Part shown: positions 47,701-53,798 of the stretch, piece after piece | How positions within the stretch are numbered: position 1 is the stretch's first letter | Layout: each line of letters starts with the position of its first letter | Source: Prostheceraeus crozeri | Taxonomy: Eukaryota; Platyhelminthes; Polycladida; Euryleptidae | Length of the DNA stretch: 64,000 nt | Direction of reading: 5' to 3' | NCBI GenBank assembly: GCA_907163375.1 | Contig: CAJQUW010007884.1 | Coordinates: 57,316 to 121,315, forward strand | Made by a program: the position numbers and the translations under genes | The notes under the pieces: model-generated | Told to the model about the DNA's origin: nothing | Database searches by the model: none | What the model saw: only the letters and a program-made list of their open reading frames with translations

Positions 47701-49852
47701 GTAGTTCATAACAGCAAGTTGCAGCAACAACCAAAAAAGTTCGATAATCGTGAGGAATGTTGTTGGTCTACGAGATCTCCAGATAACTGCTGTTATGTAA
47801 ACTGCTTCTAAGGTTTGTTCTGCGCTGCTTATGATCCTAAATTTCATTTTTTACATAAGCTGGTGCTGATCACATCAAGCATGTAATCCTAATTTCTACC
47901 GCAACCTATGAAGACGTAGGGGCAGATCTGCATGGAGCTAGTGATGACCGCAATTGAGAACTAACCTGGTCATTATATTTCATAAAACATGCAGTTTCTT
48001 TAGTTGGCATTGTGATGCACTTGAAAGAAAGGAATTGCAGTAGTCCAATGTAGGAAGTATAATGGAATGTATCACCAATCCTAGTTCAGACCACTGATTG
48101 CCGATTTTCACAATTTGATGACGACATGCTCCACCTGAACCAATTGTTGAGAAAGTTCAAGTTGACAACAACTTAAGAACGTGATATTATATCAAATACT
48201 GCACTATTGTGAAGAAGAACAAGAGGACTCAGCTCTCTATCATCCATATTTCGCAGTGCATCAGACTTAAGTTTCAAATGTGTCGTTTCAGAATTGCGAA
48301 AACGCTTATAGGCTTCATCAGAATTCAGTTGCGGTAAAGATCCGACGTGCTCACAAAATGACACAATTTCACTTAATTCTTTCATATTTAGCAGAGCCAA
48401 CCAAAAACCCTTGATGTTAGGTAAAATGAATTAGATTCTTTCTGTCGACTTAAAATAAAAAAGGGAGATTAACTGACTGGTCTTATGTTCTGCGGACATG
48501 AGTCATCACGACTTGTCATTTTTAATAAAGGTCGGACAATAGCAGTCTTACATATGTCAGGGAACATTCCACTGGATAATGATTTATTCATTATTTTTCT
48601 TATTGTTGCACCTTTTTCCTAACCACGCATAACATGGATCCAAATAACATTGTTTATTTGGAGAACTCATAAGTTTTTTATTTCTTGGACAGTGACGCTT
48701 TGAAAATAGCTACAGGAAACCCAACAAATTTAGCGCTATGAAAGTTATGTGAAGGTGCTTCATGTGATGTCATTTCTTCTCTCATCATAAAAATGGCCAG
48801 GATAAATAAACACAGAGCAGTCTGTCGTGAAGTCCTTCGGATTGTTCAGCCACTCTAGACATTTGAAGTTACTCGTAGTTTGGCCCATTCAGAGCCGCAT
48901 TGACAAGCCCCATGAAGGGTGAAACGCAACACCAACGGCTGCCAAGGAAACTTGAGCTTATATTGTTTAAGTCTGAGGACATTGAGGACATCTTTCTATT
49001 CCTTGCCGAGGCGAACTGGCGCTTCGAAATCTTTGTGATAAAGTGAAGTAATATACACTGTATAAACACCTTTCCGCATGATAAAAATTTATAGTTTTTT
49101 TTTTGATTTTGTGTGCAATTGTACATATACTCAAATGGGCTAGACAATAGCTAGACTATGATTTATGACTACGAAGAGAAACTTTTGAGAATTCACATTC
49201 ATTTTTGGAAACACTCAATATCAGCAATTATCAATGCAAATAAGTGATGCCTATATCGCATTTCGATGTTTGTATGACTACGCCCTATGCACGAATCTGA
49301 TATGCTGATGTCTGATATACAATAATAATAATAATAATAAGCGTTTATATTCTTTGAATGAAAATCGTATGACGTACAGATTGAAGTTACAAAGTTATCT
49401 CTGGAAAAATGAATTATATGATGAACAAACGTATAGAATAAAAGTATTAGAGCGCCTTTCAGTTCGCCTTGCTGGAAGCAAAAATCTGTCGGAGGATGAT
49501 ATGACTGGTAGACGATCGCGCAAGACATGGTGTTCTATATGGTATGTTCTATGGTGACATATATGAGGATATACATGCACATTTCCGATCAAAAACATAC
49601 TCCATACGCACACCAGCTCCTTACCTCTGCTTTAGGTGTAAAGCTGACGGTGATAACAAGTTTTTTATTTGGAAATTCTAATTTCTTGATGCCACCACGG
49701 TTAACCTCTTTCTCGAAGGCGGATAATACACTGCTGTTACTGAGTAGAGCAGCGATTGTGAAATTATATACAATCTCCTCCGATTGAGTCTTATACCAAT
49801 AATAGTTGGCAAGTATAAGAAGCTCCAAAAGGAGCGCCTTCAGCGTCACCAT
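8908..49852 (-). CDS. GRIN1-like: NMDA-type glutamate receptor subunit (GluN1-like), 9 coding exons, 3' part outside window
   Basis: Ligand-gated cation channel subunit of the NMDA family, a plasma-membrane protein that in GluN1 binds glycine. Nine exons on the minus strand were recognised by translation and GT-AG borders, and together give about 615 residues: signal peptide, clamshell amino-terminal domain, then S1 of the ligand-binding domain up to just before the first membrane segment. Exon order follows rat GluN1 from start to end of S1, and codon phases match at all eight junctions (0,0,2,1,2,0,1,0). Landmark blocks are VSHPP, SDKN, VPPYS-like IPPYS, CCYGYCIDLL and the T-x-x-ER ligand-binding block. 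No pore or S2 exon was found in order in the window, so they lie beyond position 1. Introns carry many transposons; the largest visible complete one (intron 4) is 11.2 kb. GluN1-like is favoured over GluN2/3 by the CCYGYCIDLL block. Confidence 0.9.
9071..11312. other. Intron 8, right of exon 9: no gene seen
   Basis: No supported coding region. The only clear structure is a hairpin at 10946-11003 with stems TAGTTGTCGC/GCGACAACTA around GAGGGCGAAGCCCGAG. An open frame at 10508-10849 (minus) has no recognisable motif. Confidence 0.5.
11313..12502 (+). pseudogene. Crypton-type tyrosine recombinase (KIAA1958/DUF3504-like), decayed
   Basis: DNA-cutting tyrosine recombinase of the Crypton transposon lineage. 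The main open part, 11585-12502 (305 residues), has the family blocks FGLRSRDEHRNL (R93/R95), SGGLNHRSLERKEVKHY, AFYRRPL, FTGHSGKVTCATTLF (H217, K220) and RTGHQSNAVRAYKR (H243, Y251). The second catalytic arginine of the HxxR motif reads K220. A further N-terminal part is visible at 11313-11516 (RFTFVSTQDIDS, then KNTIKNNTF), the usual start of these proteins. It is separated by an in-frame TAA at 11514-11516, further stops just before 11585 and a frame change, so the gene is dead. It sits in receptor intron 8 on the opposite strand. Crypton ends were not identified. Confidence 0.82.
12503..16124. other. Intron 8 remainder: no gene seen
   Basis: AT-rich sequence without supported coding. A short direct repeat, CGACGCTTATTAGAGG then CGGCGTTTATTAGAGC, lies at about 14508-14542. 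CCCCTCAT-rich patches at about 13240-13400 resemble ones at 11030-11150 and might be remains of a repeat flanking the Crypton, but the match is weak. Confidence 0.4.
16125..16282 (-). CDS. GluN1-like exon 8: S1 with CCYGYCIDLL
   Basis: Completes K, then reads KVTTYCCYGYCIDLLRRLAN, an insert (RTRNDDSGIADTENSF), and HYDLHLVGDDKIGEKV. The GluN1 equivalents are VPQCCYGFCIDLLIKLA and YEVHLVADGKFGTQE. The residue aligned with GluN1 Phe484 is Ile here (DDKIG versus DGKFG). Acceptor CCATTGCAG, donor GTG|GTAAGC, phase 0. The roughly 13-residue insert is unusual for the family. Confidence 0.9.
16465..16625 (+). repeat. SINE-like dispersed repeat, copy 1
   Basis: Shares CTTGGCCTARCGATCT, GGAAGTCGG..GGGCAT and CTGACTATGTCAG, in the same order and with similar spacing, with the inverted copy at about 19290-19450. 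The segment before the first block (CACAGTGGGTAAGTGCTTGG) looks like the 5' part of a tRNA, so a tRNA-derived SINE is likely. It lies in intron 7, just upstream of exon 8's acceptor. Confidence 0.55.
17856..18590 (-). mobile_element. LINE 3' fragment: end of reverse-transcriptase ORF plus 3' untranslated region
   Basis: The translation of 17978-18560 reads YKCKVCRGQLANLAE, CNLGDLIGQSDSG, RVRSAWESFRKLLPVLT, VLLYDSETWRLTNEDVDRF, NTMVRWVSSTRLADRVS and RRLRWYGHVQPM. These are the conserved C-terminal blocks of CR1/L2-like and RTE-like LINE proteins (RSAWGKFRELLPLLT, VLLYGSETWPL, RRLRWFGHV). A stop lies between the first two blocks. The 3' flank at 17856-17941 is repeated at about 51567-51655. It lies in intron 7. 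Confidence 0.85.
19290..19450 (-). repeat. SINE-like dispersed repeat, copy 2 (inverted)
   Basis: Reverse complement of the blocks in copy 1 at 16465-16625: AGATCGTTAGGCCAAG (19395-19410), then CCCACCGACTTCC and CTGACATAGTCAG. The copies are considerably diverged. It lies in intron 7 close to exon 7. Confidence 0.5.
19657..19786 (-). CDS. GluN1-like exon 7: start of ligand-binding S1
   Basis: Reads VVTKKSIPFVYTRLKKEGEK, then CKTSD...KKEVECTHTDPKT, the counterpart of GluN1 [20 protein letters not shown] and CKEEF...KKVICTGPNDT. Both cysteines that bracket the S1 loop are kept. Acceptor TTCGACAG, donor ACAA|GTGAGT, phase 1. Confidence 0.9.
20603..21243. repeat. Long inverted repeat (foldback/MITE), arms about 208 bases
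   Basis: Left arm 20603-20812 and right arm 21037-21243 are inverted copies at about 85-90%, with a 224-base unrelated middle. Matching blocks include TCTAAAATCCGTAGAAATGA, CCCACATGCAAAAATTTGGG and AAATCGGAC. No coding was seen, and the open frames inside each arm are mirror artefacts. It lies in intron 6. Confidence 0.85.
21244..22865. other. Intron 6 remainder: no gene seen
   Basis: No supported coding. A GC-richer patch at about 22455-22570 (GTGGGCCGCAAGCGCCCCGA) stands out from its AT-rich surroundings and may be an old repeat. Confidence 0.4.
22866..23235 (-). CDS. GluN1-like exon 6: end of amino-terminal domain and linker to S1
   Basis: Completes R, then reads SMRGQHIYRSTKLPLSFDAVGD, DGTYLIMNQHN, VGKFE and MQLIKWPPGDK. 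These match GluN1 SSKYADGVTGRVEFNEDGD, ANYSIMNLQN, VGIYN and RKIIWPGGE. An acidic insert (DETEDAINDENDKP) is not in vertebrate GluN1. Acceptor TTTTCAG, donor CTGAAG|GTAAAT, phase 0. It ends KKKRLK, at the RLKIVTI start of S1 that continues in exon 7. Confidence 0.9.
23236..24880. other. Intron 5: hAT-like terminus and GC-rich block, no gene
   Basis: The stretch 24050-24180 is rich in GGCCG/GCCGGCC repeats and ends GGTTCCAACCCTG, which read inward is CAGGGTTGGAACC, a hAT-type end. No partner terminus or 8-bp duplication was found, so the copy is probably truncated. A small hairpin GGCTCA/TGAGCC sits at about 24584-24602. Confidence 0.4.
24881..25079 (-). CDS. GluN1-like exon 5: amino-terminal domain, lobe 2
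   Basis: Starts by completing glycine and continues VLGVQLALPEEIENMKDAVQVV, like GluN1 [24 protein letters not shown]. It then has a diverged basic stretch with WRLFYG before LL|R, where GluN1 has the IWKTGPLFKRVLMSS region. Acceptor TTTGTTAG, donor CTACG|GTAAGA, phase 2. The middle of the exon is poorly conserved, so its function there is unclear. Confidence 0.85.
25080..26843. other. Intron 4, left part: solitary hAT-like end, no gene
   Basis: CAGAGGTGGGCAAACGG at 25881 is a typical hAT left terminus followed by a CCG/CGG-rich stretch to about 26020. The matching right end was not found. The rest is AT-rich without coding. Confidence 0.45.
26844..28502 (-). pseudogene. Unclassified transposon-like gene with DDE-like blocks, broken
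   Basis: Belongs to a multicopy family I recall from arthropod and cnidarian gene sets without an assigned function. Blocks in order are NNFCYICGKRAF, DKNWAPHVICISYNSG, WREPKDYHSDCYFCLTKIAG, LGLSKADAYKTATLL, FWLFIDGSVSSVKAVLLD, GDLKIIGFLTGMRRGYTKHM, PPLHIKLGLFKNFIKSLD, FPKLSEAKIKEGIFVG, MSLKIHFLHSHLSFFPDD, and SDEHGERFHQ. FIDGS, GDLK and DEHGE could be the acidic residues of an RNase-H-like fold; this is inference. The ATG at 28502 gives a family-like span of about 550 codons. Three lesions were seen: an in-frame TAA in the GD*DKNW block (family reads GDQDK) near 28365, a frame change near 27415, and a 19-base tandem duplication near 27270-27310. No terminal repeats were identified. It lies in receptor intron 4. 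Confidence 0.75.
28990..29200. repeat. Tandem host repeat, copy A (211 bases)
   Basis: Starts GAGAATGTTAGAACATTGAA and ends with TACAAGATCCAAAAG. Copy B follows directly (29201 onward) but is split by the piggyBac element and resumes at 32428-32614. The copies differ at few positions, including AATATCAAG (copy A) versus AATATTAAG (copy B); the latter change creates the TTAA used for insertion. Confidence 0.85.
29795..31540 (-). pseudogene. piggyBac transposase (DDD), inactivated
   Basis: Cut-and-paste transposase. The start MRRPGRTLEEIVQQLR (ATG at 31540) precedes an acidic N-terminal tail (DSESDTSVGDSE). The catalytic region shows LTVDEQLYAYRG, NIVTDRYFTSFDLS and YNSGKGGVDVMD, carrying the three catalytic aspartates and the extra Asp. 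The C-terminal Cys/His-rich domain (RCARC...VC..HH...CFHC) is present in another frame at about 29798-29880. Three lesions were seen: an in-frame TAA at codon 17, a one-base frame change near 30865-30880 (between TFDNK and ITRRDRQITDK), and a second frame change with a stop near 29886 before the Cys-rich domain. Confidence 0.9.
31828..32066. mobile_element. Mariner/Tc1-like MITE nested in piggyBac
   Basis: Left end CAGTGGGCGCAATGGAAATC and right end, read inward, CAGTGGGCGCAATTGAAATC form inverted repeats of about 27 bases with few differences. TA dinucleotides flank both sides (31826-31827, 32067-32068). The element is 239 bases with no coding capacity. It is inserted between the transposase start and the right end of the piggyBac, so it is younger than that element. 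Confidence 0.85.
32428..32614. repeat. Tandem host repeat, copy B (right part)
   Basis: Continues copy B, whose first part is at 29201-29233. It reads GATATTTTATGAAATAAC through TACAAGATCCAAAAG, the same end as copy A. Removing the piggyBac and one TTAA restores a 211-base unit. Confidence 0.85.
32850..33135 (-). pseudogene. Possible glutamate-receptor S2-like fragment inside intron 4
   Basis: The minus-strand frame reads IETTILAIRQQACR, ECDVALLSHVLDMEARKYYP, SRIVSPCDFGWSFYAIPNP and RIIVKVARCSNSLG. This resembles the S2 segment of NMDA-type receptors (NYESAAEAIQAV, AFIWDSAVLEFEASQ, DLVTTGELFFRSGFGIG, SLSILKSHENG). A possible donor, TCACTAG|GTGACA, follows, but the acceptor side is weak. S2 should be encoded after the pore exons, beyond the window's left edge, so this piece is out of order on the same strand. 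It may be a duplicated exon, a rearranged relic, or a coincidence of short blocks. Confidence 0.45.
34513..35045. repeat. Composite repeat with hairpin, related to 39690-40030
   Basis: A near-palindrome at 34513-34572 (CGAGATCAACATGTCTATGC facing GCATAGTTTGTTGATCGAG) surrounds GAGCCCGAAGGGCGAGGG. It is followed by GTTGCGTAAGTAACTTTA and ATCGTCAGAATC. A 95-base block (TTATGGCATTGTAGTAGATA...ATGTGCTAATGTAT) occurs twice without difference, at 34692-34786 and 34880-34974. The same sequence, diverged, recurs at 39690-40030. Confidence 0.8.
34783..35801. repeat. 1-kb unit bounded by 84-base inverted repeats, nested in the hAT-like element
   Basis: GTATGAAGAAGATATTTATA...AACATAGATTTTTGA (34783-34866) is repeated in inverted orientation at 35718-35801 with almost no differences. 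A second hairpin lies near its right end (35597-35704), with GGTAAGTAATG/CATTACTTACC stems around GTCGGCCGCTAACGCGGCC. There is no coding. It probably represents a separate MITE or a fold-back duplication. Confidence 0.75.
36323..36435 (-). CDS. GluN1-like exon 4: amino-terminal domain, lobe 2
   Basis: After completing the split serine codon the exon reads TEMAEVVFRIAKEL, WAWLVTEQAL and NNIPPG. These match GluN1 AATVYRAAAML, GYVWLVGERE and the turn before DGIIGLQL. The acceptor is TTTTACAG and the donor CCACCAG|GTGAGT, phase 1. Only 21 bases separate its last base from the end of a hAT-like element (33808-36301), so the donor's downstream flank is almost entirely transposon. Confidence 0.88.
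37340..38054 (+). mobile_element. Penelope-like retroelement fragment with GIY-YIG endonuclease region
   Basis: The plus-strand translation around 37455-37715 shows VYEVKCDKCHQLYIGSTIRP, IRIREHLNASRS, then DDEANLRLNESIFIQKLKPS. These are the C-terminal GIY-YIG nuclease blocks of Penelope-like elements. A run with GATAATGGCTATGGTGCAAATAG, the type of tail seen after such ORFs, follows at about 37951. The piece is bounded by 26-base inverted repeats, GATTGAAAATAGGTTTGGAA at 37340 and its complement ending at 38054. It is an old, incomplete copy in intron 3. Confidence 0.7.
38711..38749. repeat. (CA)n microsatellite
   Basis: About 19 uninterrupted CA units, in intron 3 about 210 bases from exon 3. 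Confidence 0.98.
38960..39066 (-). CDS. GluN1-like exon 3: amino-terminal domain
   Basis: Encodes 35 codons plus two bases, from acceptor ATTTTTCAG to donor TGCTC|GTGAGT. The translation IRARVALKENEED...LDTISKAQTRVVILYC corresponds to GluN1 KAEKVLQFDPG...LLEARDLEARVIILSA. The split codon TC|A is completed by exon 4. Confidence 0.87.
39480..40060. repeat. Second copy of the 34.5-35.3 kb composite repeat, blocks in permuted order
   Basis: 39480-39630 matches 35050-35300 (ATATGGTACAATGTGGAAAA, then ...TCTACATGTG and CATTGTTGCC). 39690-40030 matches 34513-35045 (hairpin GATCAACATGTC/GTTTGTTGATC, GAGTTGCGTAAGTAACTTTA, TTTTAGAGGATGAAAAACTT, GAAGACTGTTTATTGCACTC). The order of the two blocks is reversed relative to the first locus. 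It lies in intron 2. Confidence 0.75.
41370..42395 (+). mobile_element. 5'-truncated CR1/Daphne-like LINE with (AATAC)n tail
   Basis: Blocks in order are QGSVLGPILFLMYI, KVLKFADDIRLYAP (catalytic FADD), INFEKCCSIHFG, LGVLICNTLSP, LLLYKAFVRPHLEYPCSIWA, YFRRDINLLEGVQRRFTK, YRDRLDSLRLPSLCVRRLCA, and the terminal SVNEFKRKIRWILSSV. The longest open part is 41637-42227. A stop follows QDWSNKW, and a frame change lies near MYI. The 3' end has a run of AATAC units at about 42347-42377, typical of these LINE tails. It lies in intron 2, opposite the receptor gene. Confidence 0.9.
42396..44749. other. Intron 2: no gene seen
   Basis: AT-rich without supported coding or a clear repeat structure. A short GGCC-containing patch near 43830-43850 is not interpretable. 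Confidence 0.4.
44750..45000 (+). mobile_element. Penelope-like retroelement fragment
   Basis: The translation includes GLPFRCSSMRLYKCAINAY, NTVPFNERSSLVYECDCEQC and, next to it, IGENLRHLTYRLPKP. This is the linker and start of the GIY-YIG nuclease as in Penelope-like elements (VVYKFTC..C...YVGET.RHL). It is only a short old fragment, in intron 2 about 140 bases from exon 2. Confidence 0.6.
45136..45510 (-). CDS. GluN1-like exon 2: amino-terminal domain, lobe 1
   Basis: Encodes residues 77-201 in phase 0 at both ends (acceptor CATTTCAG, donor CAA|GTGAGT). The translation runs from LMNDNTLQATHQ through IIVSHPPDRRD, VGISARQSAFSDKNSH, IPPYSQEA and VIYSDNHEGK. These are the counterparts of GluN1 ILVSHPP, GLTTRMSIYSDKSIH, VPPYSHQS and LLVSDDHEGR. 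It is the longest and best-conserved exon visible. The open frame that continues past the acceptor into a Cys-rich stretch is intron read-through, not coding. Confidence 0.92.
45511..46690. other. Intron 1, left part: no gene seen
   Basis: AT-rich intron with no supported coding or repeat structure. Confidence 0.4.
46698..46905 (+). repeat. SINE copy with an inverted partial copy attached
   Basis: 46814-46905 shares GTTGGTGTTTTTTATTGAC, TTTAGATATTCAATA and the following 20-odd bases with the SINE at 47041-47207. The 55-base segment 46698-46752 is its near-exact inverted copy (CTAAAGAAAATGACAAGGAT, then GACACCAACACCC), giving a hairpin with a roughly 60-base loop that contains a B-box-like CTCGATTCCTGG. 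Confidence 0.7.
47041..47207 (+). repeat. tRNA-derived SINE
   Basis: The head has RNA polymerase III promoter boxes: A box TGGCCTAGTGAA (47049-47060) and B box CGTTCGATTCC (47081-47091), with normal tRNA spacing. The remainder does not fold as a functional tRNA and is followed by a tRNA-unrelated body shared with 46814-46905. It lies in intron 1. Confidence 0.75.
47352..47681 (-). mobile_element. Possible LINE fragment (endonuclease-RT linker)
   Basis: The open stretch ends with AIPNWIDESLRCKIQSLRLL then RKLELEFHRSDD, which resembles the PWI..LR..I..R..L.RK segment between endonuclease and reverse transcriptase in CR1-like LINEs. No catalytic block is present, so the assignment is tentative. 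It lies in intron 1. Confidence 0.4.
48173..48625 (-). mobile_element. LINE reverse-transcriptase fragment
   Basis: The upstream part reads KSLSSGMFPDICKTAIVRPL, LKMTSRDDSCPQNIRP. The downstream part reads SLPQLNSDEAYKRFRNSETT, HLKLKSDALRNMDDRELSPL and VLLHNSAVFDI. These are the RT blocks S..G.FPD..K.A.V.PLLKK, QSAYR..HSTETAL and LVLLDLSAAFDTI. A frame break lies between the two parts. It lies in intron 1, same strand as the receptor. Confidence 0.8.
48626..49624. other. Intron 1, right part: (AAT)n microsatellite, no gene
   Basis: An AAT repeat of about seven units spans 49320-49340. Nothing else is supported. Confidence 0.5.
49625..49852 (-). CDS. GluN1-like exon 1: signal peptide and start of amino-terminal domain
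   Basis: Encodes residues 1-76. The start MVTLKALLLELLILANYYW is a typical signal peptide, and the following stretch (YNFTIAALLSNSSVLSAFEK) parallels the IVNIGAVLS start of mature GluN1. The donor is GAG|GTAAGG after PKAE, phase 0, joining exon 2 exactly where GluN1 reads HKPNAIQMA. A good acceptor (TTTCTCATTTTAG, reverse strand, ending at 49877) sits 24 bases upstream of the ATG. The transcript may therefore begin in a noncoding exon further right. Confidence 0.85.
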
Positions 49853-50210
49853 GTCACTTCACGCCAATGCCAGTCGCTAAAATGAGAAAGAAACTAAAGG
49901 TATAGCTTGCTGTTAAGAGGATACGGTATAGTAGTAGTTTTTATTGACAGCAGAATGGAAATCGTGCAGACAGCATTTATATATTATGTACAAACTTTTG
50001 AGATACCCCTTTAGATGATGACAGAAAAATTGATAGAAAAGGAAGTAATCTCACAAAGGATCAGCAAGGCGAATCACGTATGGGACGAAAGACATGCCTC
50101 TCACAGAAACGCGTAAACTCGGAGCAGAACGTCATCAGTATGCGGTTAGGTATTAAACCATGAAGGAGAAGGTCGGGTTTTGCGGCAATTTCCGGAAAGA
50201 GGCGCAAGCG

Positions 50211-50981
50211 CTATGTCTGTCGACGAACTGTTGTAATATCCAGAGAACAATTACAGGACACATTGACATTGCCTAACATGATAAGTTTGTGCGCTCGTTT
50301 ATTCGCAGCAGATAAAACATCAGGAAGGCGGTCACTAATGCCAACGAAGAAGGGAGAAGCATATTCTAAGAGAGATCGAATATAAGCGGAATAAATCAGG
50401 TGCATTTCCGTGTGATGAAGAAAACGGCTTGAGTGTCCGCAAAACATGAAGTCGGGAAGATGCCCGTTTCTTTAAATTAATTACATGACTTTTGAAGAAC
50501 AGAAAATCGAAGAAAACGAAGTTCACATCAAATAAGTTTAAATTGCAGGCTAATTCGAAGTCGGTTAGAAGCATGAGTTGGGAAAGATCAGCACGACGTC
50601 TTGGGCTGAACATTATCTTGGACTTGTTGCTGTTGATGGTCAACTTGCTTGAAATGCACCTATCATTTATGTTTGCTAGTTCAGTACGGAGCAATTCCAT
50701 GGGGGAAGCACTCCTCAATATCGGTGTAATCAAAAAGAGGTCATCAACGCACTTACCATAGATGCTTCATGACATGCAGTTATGAGATCTTCAAAGAACA
50801 AATTAATAATAAAGGGACCCAACTTAGAGCCTTGAATAACACCAGAAGTGACGGCGTGAAGTTTGCTGAGGACACCATTTATCCGAACCATGTTGCGCTG
50901 ACTCACAGGGAAGCTAAGAAGGTTCAGGCTCTTTGCCGCAGCCCGTTCACCGGACCGTGGGCGTCCCGCGTAGATCGTCAA
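50211..50981 (-). mobile_element. Decayed LINE reverse-transcriptase fragment
   Basis: Pieces in three frames read RINGVLSKLHAVTSGVIQGS, KLGPFIINLFFEDLI, then ELANINDRCISSKLTINSNK, and MHLIYSAYIRSLLEYASPFF. These match the RT blocks VTSGVPQGSVLGPLLFNLFI, W...N.L.LN..K and the later Y...V.S.LEY. Several frame changes are present. It lies upstream of the receptor's first coding exon. The GC-rich stretch at 50978-51178 may belong to it, but I cannot align it. Confidence 0.75.
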
Positions 50982-51566
50982 TCCATACCTTTATCCGTCT
51001 TCCTCTCTTCGCTCGTCCCTCCACTTCGCCTACGATCGTCGCCAACATCAAGCTGTCGGGTCACCTCTTCCAGTGCGCGTACTTTGCGGATCTCTTCCGC
51101 TTGATGGTCTACAGCAGTCCATTGTTCTCTGACACTTTCACTTAGTCTCGTAACCATTCGTTTGTCTACCGCTGACACCAGCTGATCCTTAGAAGATATG
51201 AAGCCAGGTGATGAACTTAGGAGGATTCTTCAGCTGGCTGAATTTCTTGATTAGAGTCTCATGGCAAACAGAATCTTAGACCCTTGAAATGTCACAGCAG
51301 CTTACGATGTGCGATTATCGTCGTAGACAGGAGTTGTGGAATTATGGATGCTAATGAGAGCACTAGTTGTAGAAGACCCCTCACGGAAGCCATGTTGAAG
51401 AGGACCATAGTAAATATCTGCGCATACTTCTTCAATTGCACAGGATAGCAGTGGCAGCCAGGCTTCAATAAATCAGAAAATATACACTTTTGCATCCAGT
51501 TGTTGACAATGTTAGAGACATATCTCACTCACTCCACGTTTAACGTCTTCTTTTCACCATTTTGCG

Positions 51567-51655
51567 GTGGTAGGACGCCGTCGAATGCTGGTCCACCTTG
51601 ATGGCATTTCTCCACGCTGTACGGTCTTGTGGGCTGATGGTATGAAGATTATGGT
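51567..51655 (-). repeat. LINE 3'-end-only copy, same family as 17856-18590
   Basis: GGACGCCGTCGAATGCTGGT, CCTTGATGGCATTTCT and GTCTTGTGGGCTGATG match the 3' flank of the 18-kb LINE at about 85% over 85 bases. No coding remains, as in heavily 5'-truncated LINE copies. Confidence 0.75.
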
Positions 51656-52802
51656 ATGATATTATGAATGTTATGGAGTGATAATTTGCGCCTTAATAAA
51701 TGAATTTTGCTCTTTACCAGTTGATGCAATAATGAAAAACGAATATTGTACTTCAAAATGCGACAAATAGTTTTCCTAATTTGAATTTGCCAAATTTTTT
51801 TTGCAATTATGATGAATGAAACTCAGTGGCTACCACATAACAGCTAGCATTTAAAAGCTCTCAATCTTGAGCACATATTTTCACATTTTTCTATAATCAG
51901 TAAAATAGAATTTTCTTTTTAAGTCAAAAGTCAAAACGTTTATTTCCAACTTGGAAAACGTAGTACAAATATACATAACATTGATGTGATGAGTGATGAA
52001 ATGATAAAAATGTCCATATACAATGAATGATGGATGGCGGATGAGATGTACAAGTAAGTGAAATGATGATACGGATCGGAAGAAAAGGCCATGCGTAAAT
52101 CATTACATGCATTACAACTCAAATGTCAAAATTGATCATGAATTATATGTATATTGAAAAACATGCATGTTCAATAATATTAACATTATCTCACGTCTTA
52201 GTATTCTTATGAATGAATAAATCTTAGCTGTGATTTTGTATCTTTTCTGGATTAATTTCTTGTTTTATATAATAACCACAATTTGTTTATAAGTTTTATT
52301 AATAAGTTTTGGAGAGCCGGTCAATATATAATGCAAGGACAGATATACAGTAGCAAGCATTTAATCAGATAAAAATGAAGTTATCAAGCAACTCACCTGT
52401 AATCAAATTGACAATGATTGAGAGATATTTTTAATATTCCGTAGCAATGACCGGCTCACCGTGTATTTCGTCCGTTAGTTATGTATTGACTGAGTAGAGA
52501 TTTGGTTTTCAATCTATTTTATCAATCGGCATGAATACTCTTAACATCGAATCGATTTTGCTTGCTTTTGTTGGTACTTCCATTGTTAGAAGATAGGGGC
52601 AGGGTAAGAAGTTTCGTATATATTTTCAGTATTGTTCAATACAGTTCAGCATAGAAATCAAACAATAAAGAGCATGAAATATCAAGGCAGACCTTGATTT
52701 TTCATAGAAATCTATGCGACCGCTTTGATATGGAATCAAGCTATTAATTTAAATGAGATTGGTGACCTGATTTATCTAAAGCTGCATGTACTTGACAATT
52801 TA
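51656..52802. other. Intergenic: no gene seen
   Basis: AT-rich sequence between two LINE fragments. I see no supported feature; the short open frames at 51924-52122 overlap one another and have no family motif. Confidence 0.4.
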
Positions 52803-53770
52803 TTATGATTTGTCTTTCTTCCTAACTTTATTTGAATTATTTTGATATTTGTAGATACCTTTCATTTCGGCGATACCGGGAGCAGTTATTTTATAGTAGA
52901 ATTCTTCTTTACAACTTATATTTCTCAAGAATGGTGCAAATTTCTTTCTAATTTGGTCATATGCAGGACATTCAACAAAGAAATGATATATTCTTTCAAC
53001 TTTTTGATTGTTGCAGGTTTCGCATAAACGTTCATCATATAATTTCCTACTTTTGTATATACCAGTCTTTACCATAAGGTCATGGTTATTAGCTCTATAT
53101 TTTATCAACGTATTTATTTCCATTGGTGCGTCTAAATCTAGATAAGGCTTCAAATTCATTTCGAATCTTGCTAATTCCAAATAATTTCTGCCAGTATTAC
53201 TCTCTTTGGCACTATCGATCCATTGAGTGCGAAAGTATTCAAACAGAGTACTACGTGTACATTTTTCCATCATTTTTTTATCTACAGCATTTTGATTTTG
53301 CCGTAAGTGTAATAGGTTGACTTCTTTCAGTAACATCTTCACTTTGGCTGTCCATGTGTAGGAATATTGAGAGTCATTCATATGGTTATAGATTTCAGTA
53401 TATATTTCTCTAGTCAATTATTGTCTTTACTATTTATTAATTTTATCCAGAAAGTGATCGCCGCCTTATAGAAATAGAATTCTATTGGAAAAAGTCCGAA
53501 TTCTCCGATCAAACAATAGTTTGGGGTTGATTTTGCCAAATGATAGTGATTCTTATAAAACTGGTACTGAATCTTATTCATACAATTTAGATTGTTGTGA
53601 CAACAAAATTCAGGACAGTATTTCATTTTAGACAATGTTAACATTTCAAAAGTGCTCTTCACTATACTTCCATTTACATGGCCGAATTCTCTTAACTTCT
53701 TTTCAGTCACATATGAAGCACGTTTACCTTTTTTACCGATGTTAGTAGTAAGAAAACGGCGAACACCAGA
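52803..53770 (-). mobile_element. LINE ORF2 C-terminal fragment with CCHC-type knuckle
   Basis: The translation has RRFLTTNIGKKGKRASYVTE, LSKMKYCPEFCCHNN and, after one frame change near 53415, IKYRANNHDLMVKTGIYK then RLCETCNNQKVERIYHFFVEC (21-base-spaced C-x2-C...H-x4-C) at about residues 130-150 of the last part. This knuckle closes many LINE polymerases. The 5' side is cut where the Polinton terminal region starts. Confidence 0.8.
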
Positions 53771-53798
53771 TAGCGCAAGATGGCCGCCATCGCTGAGT

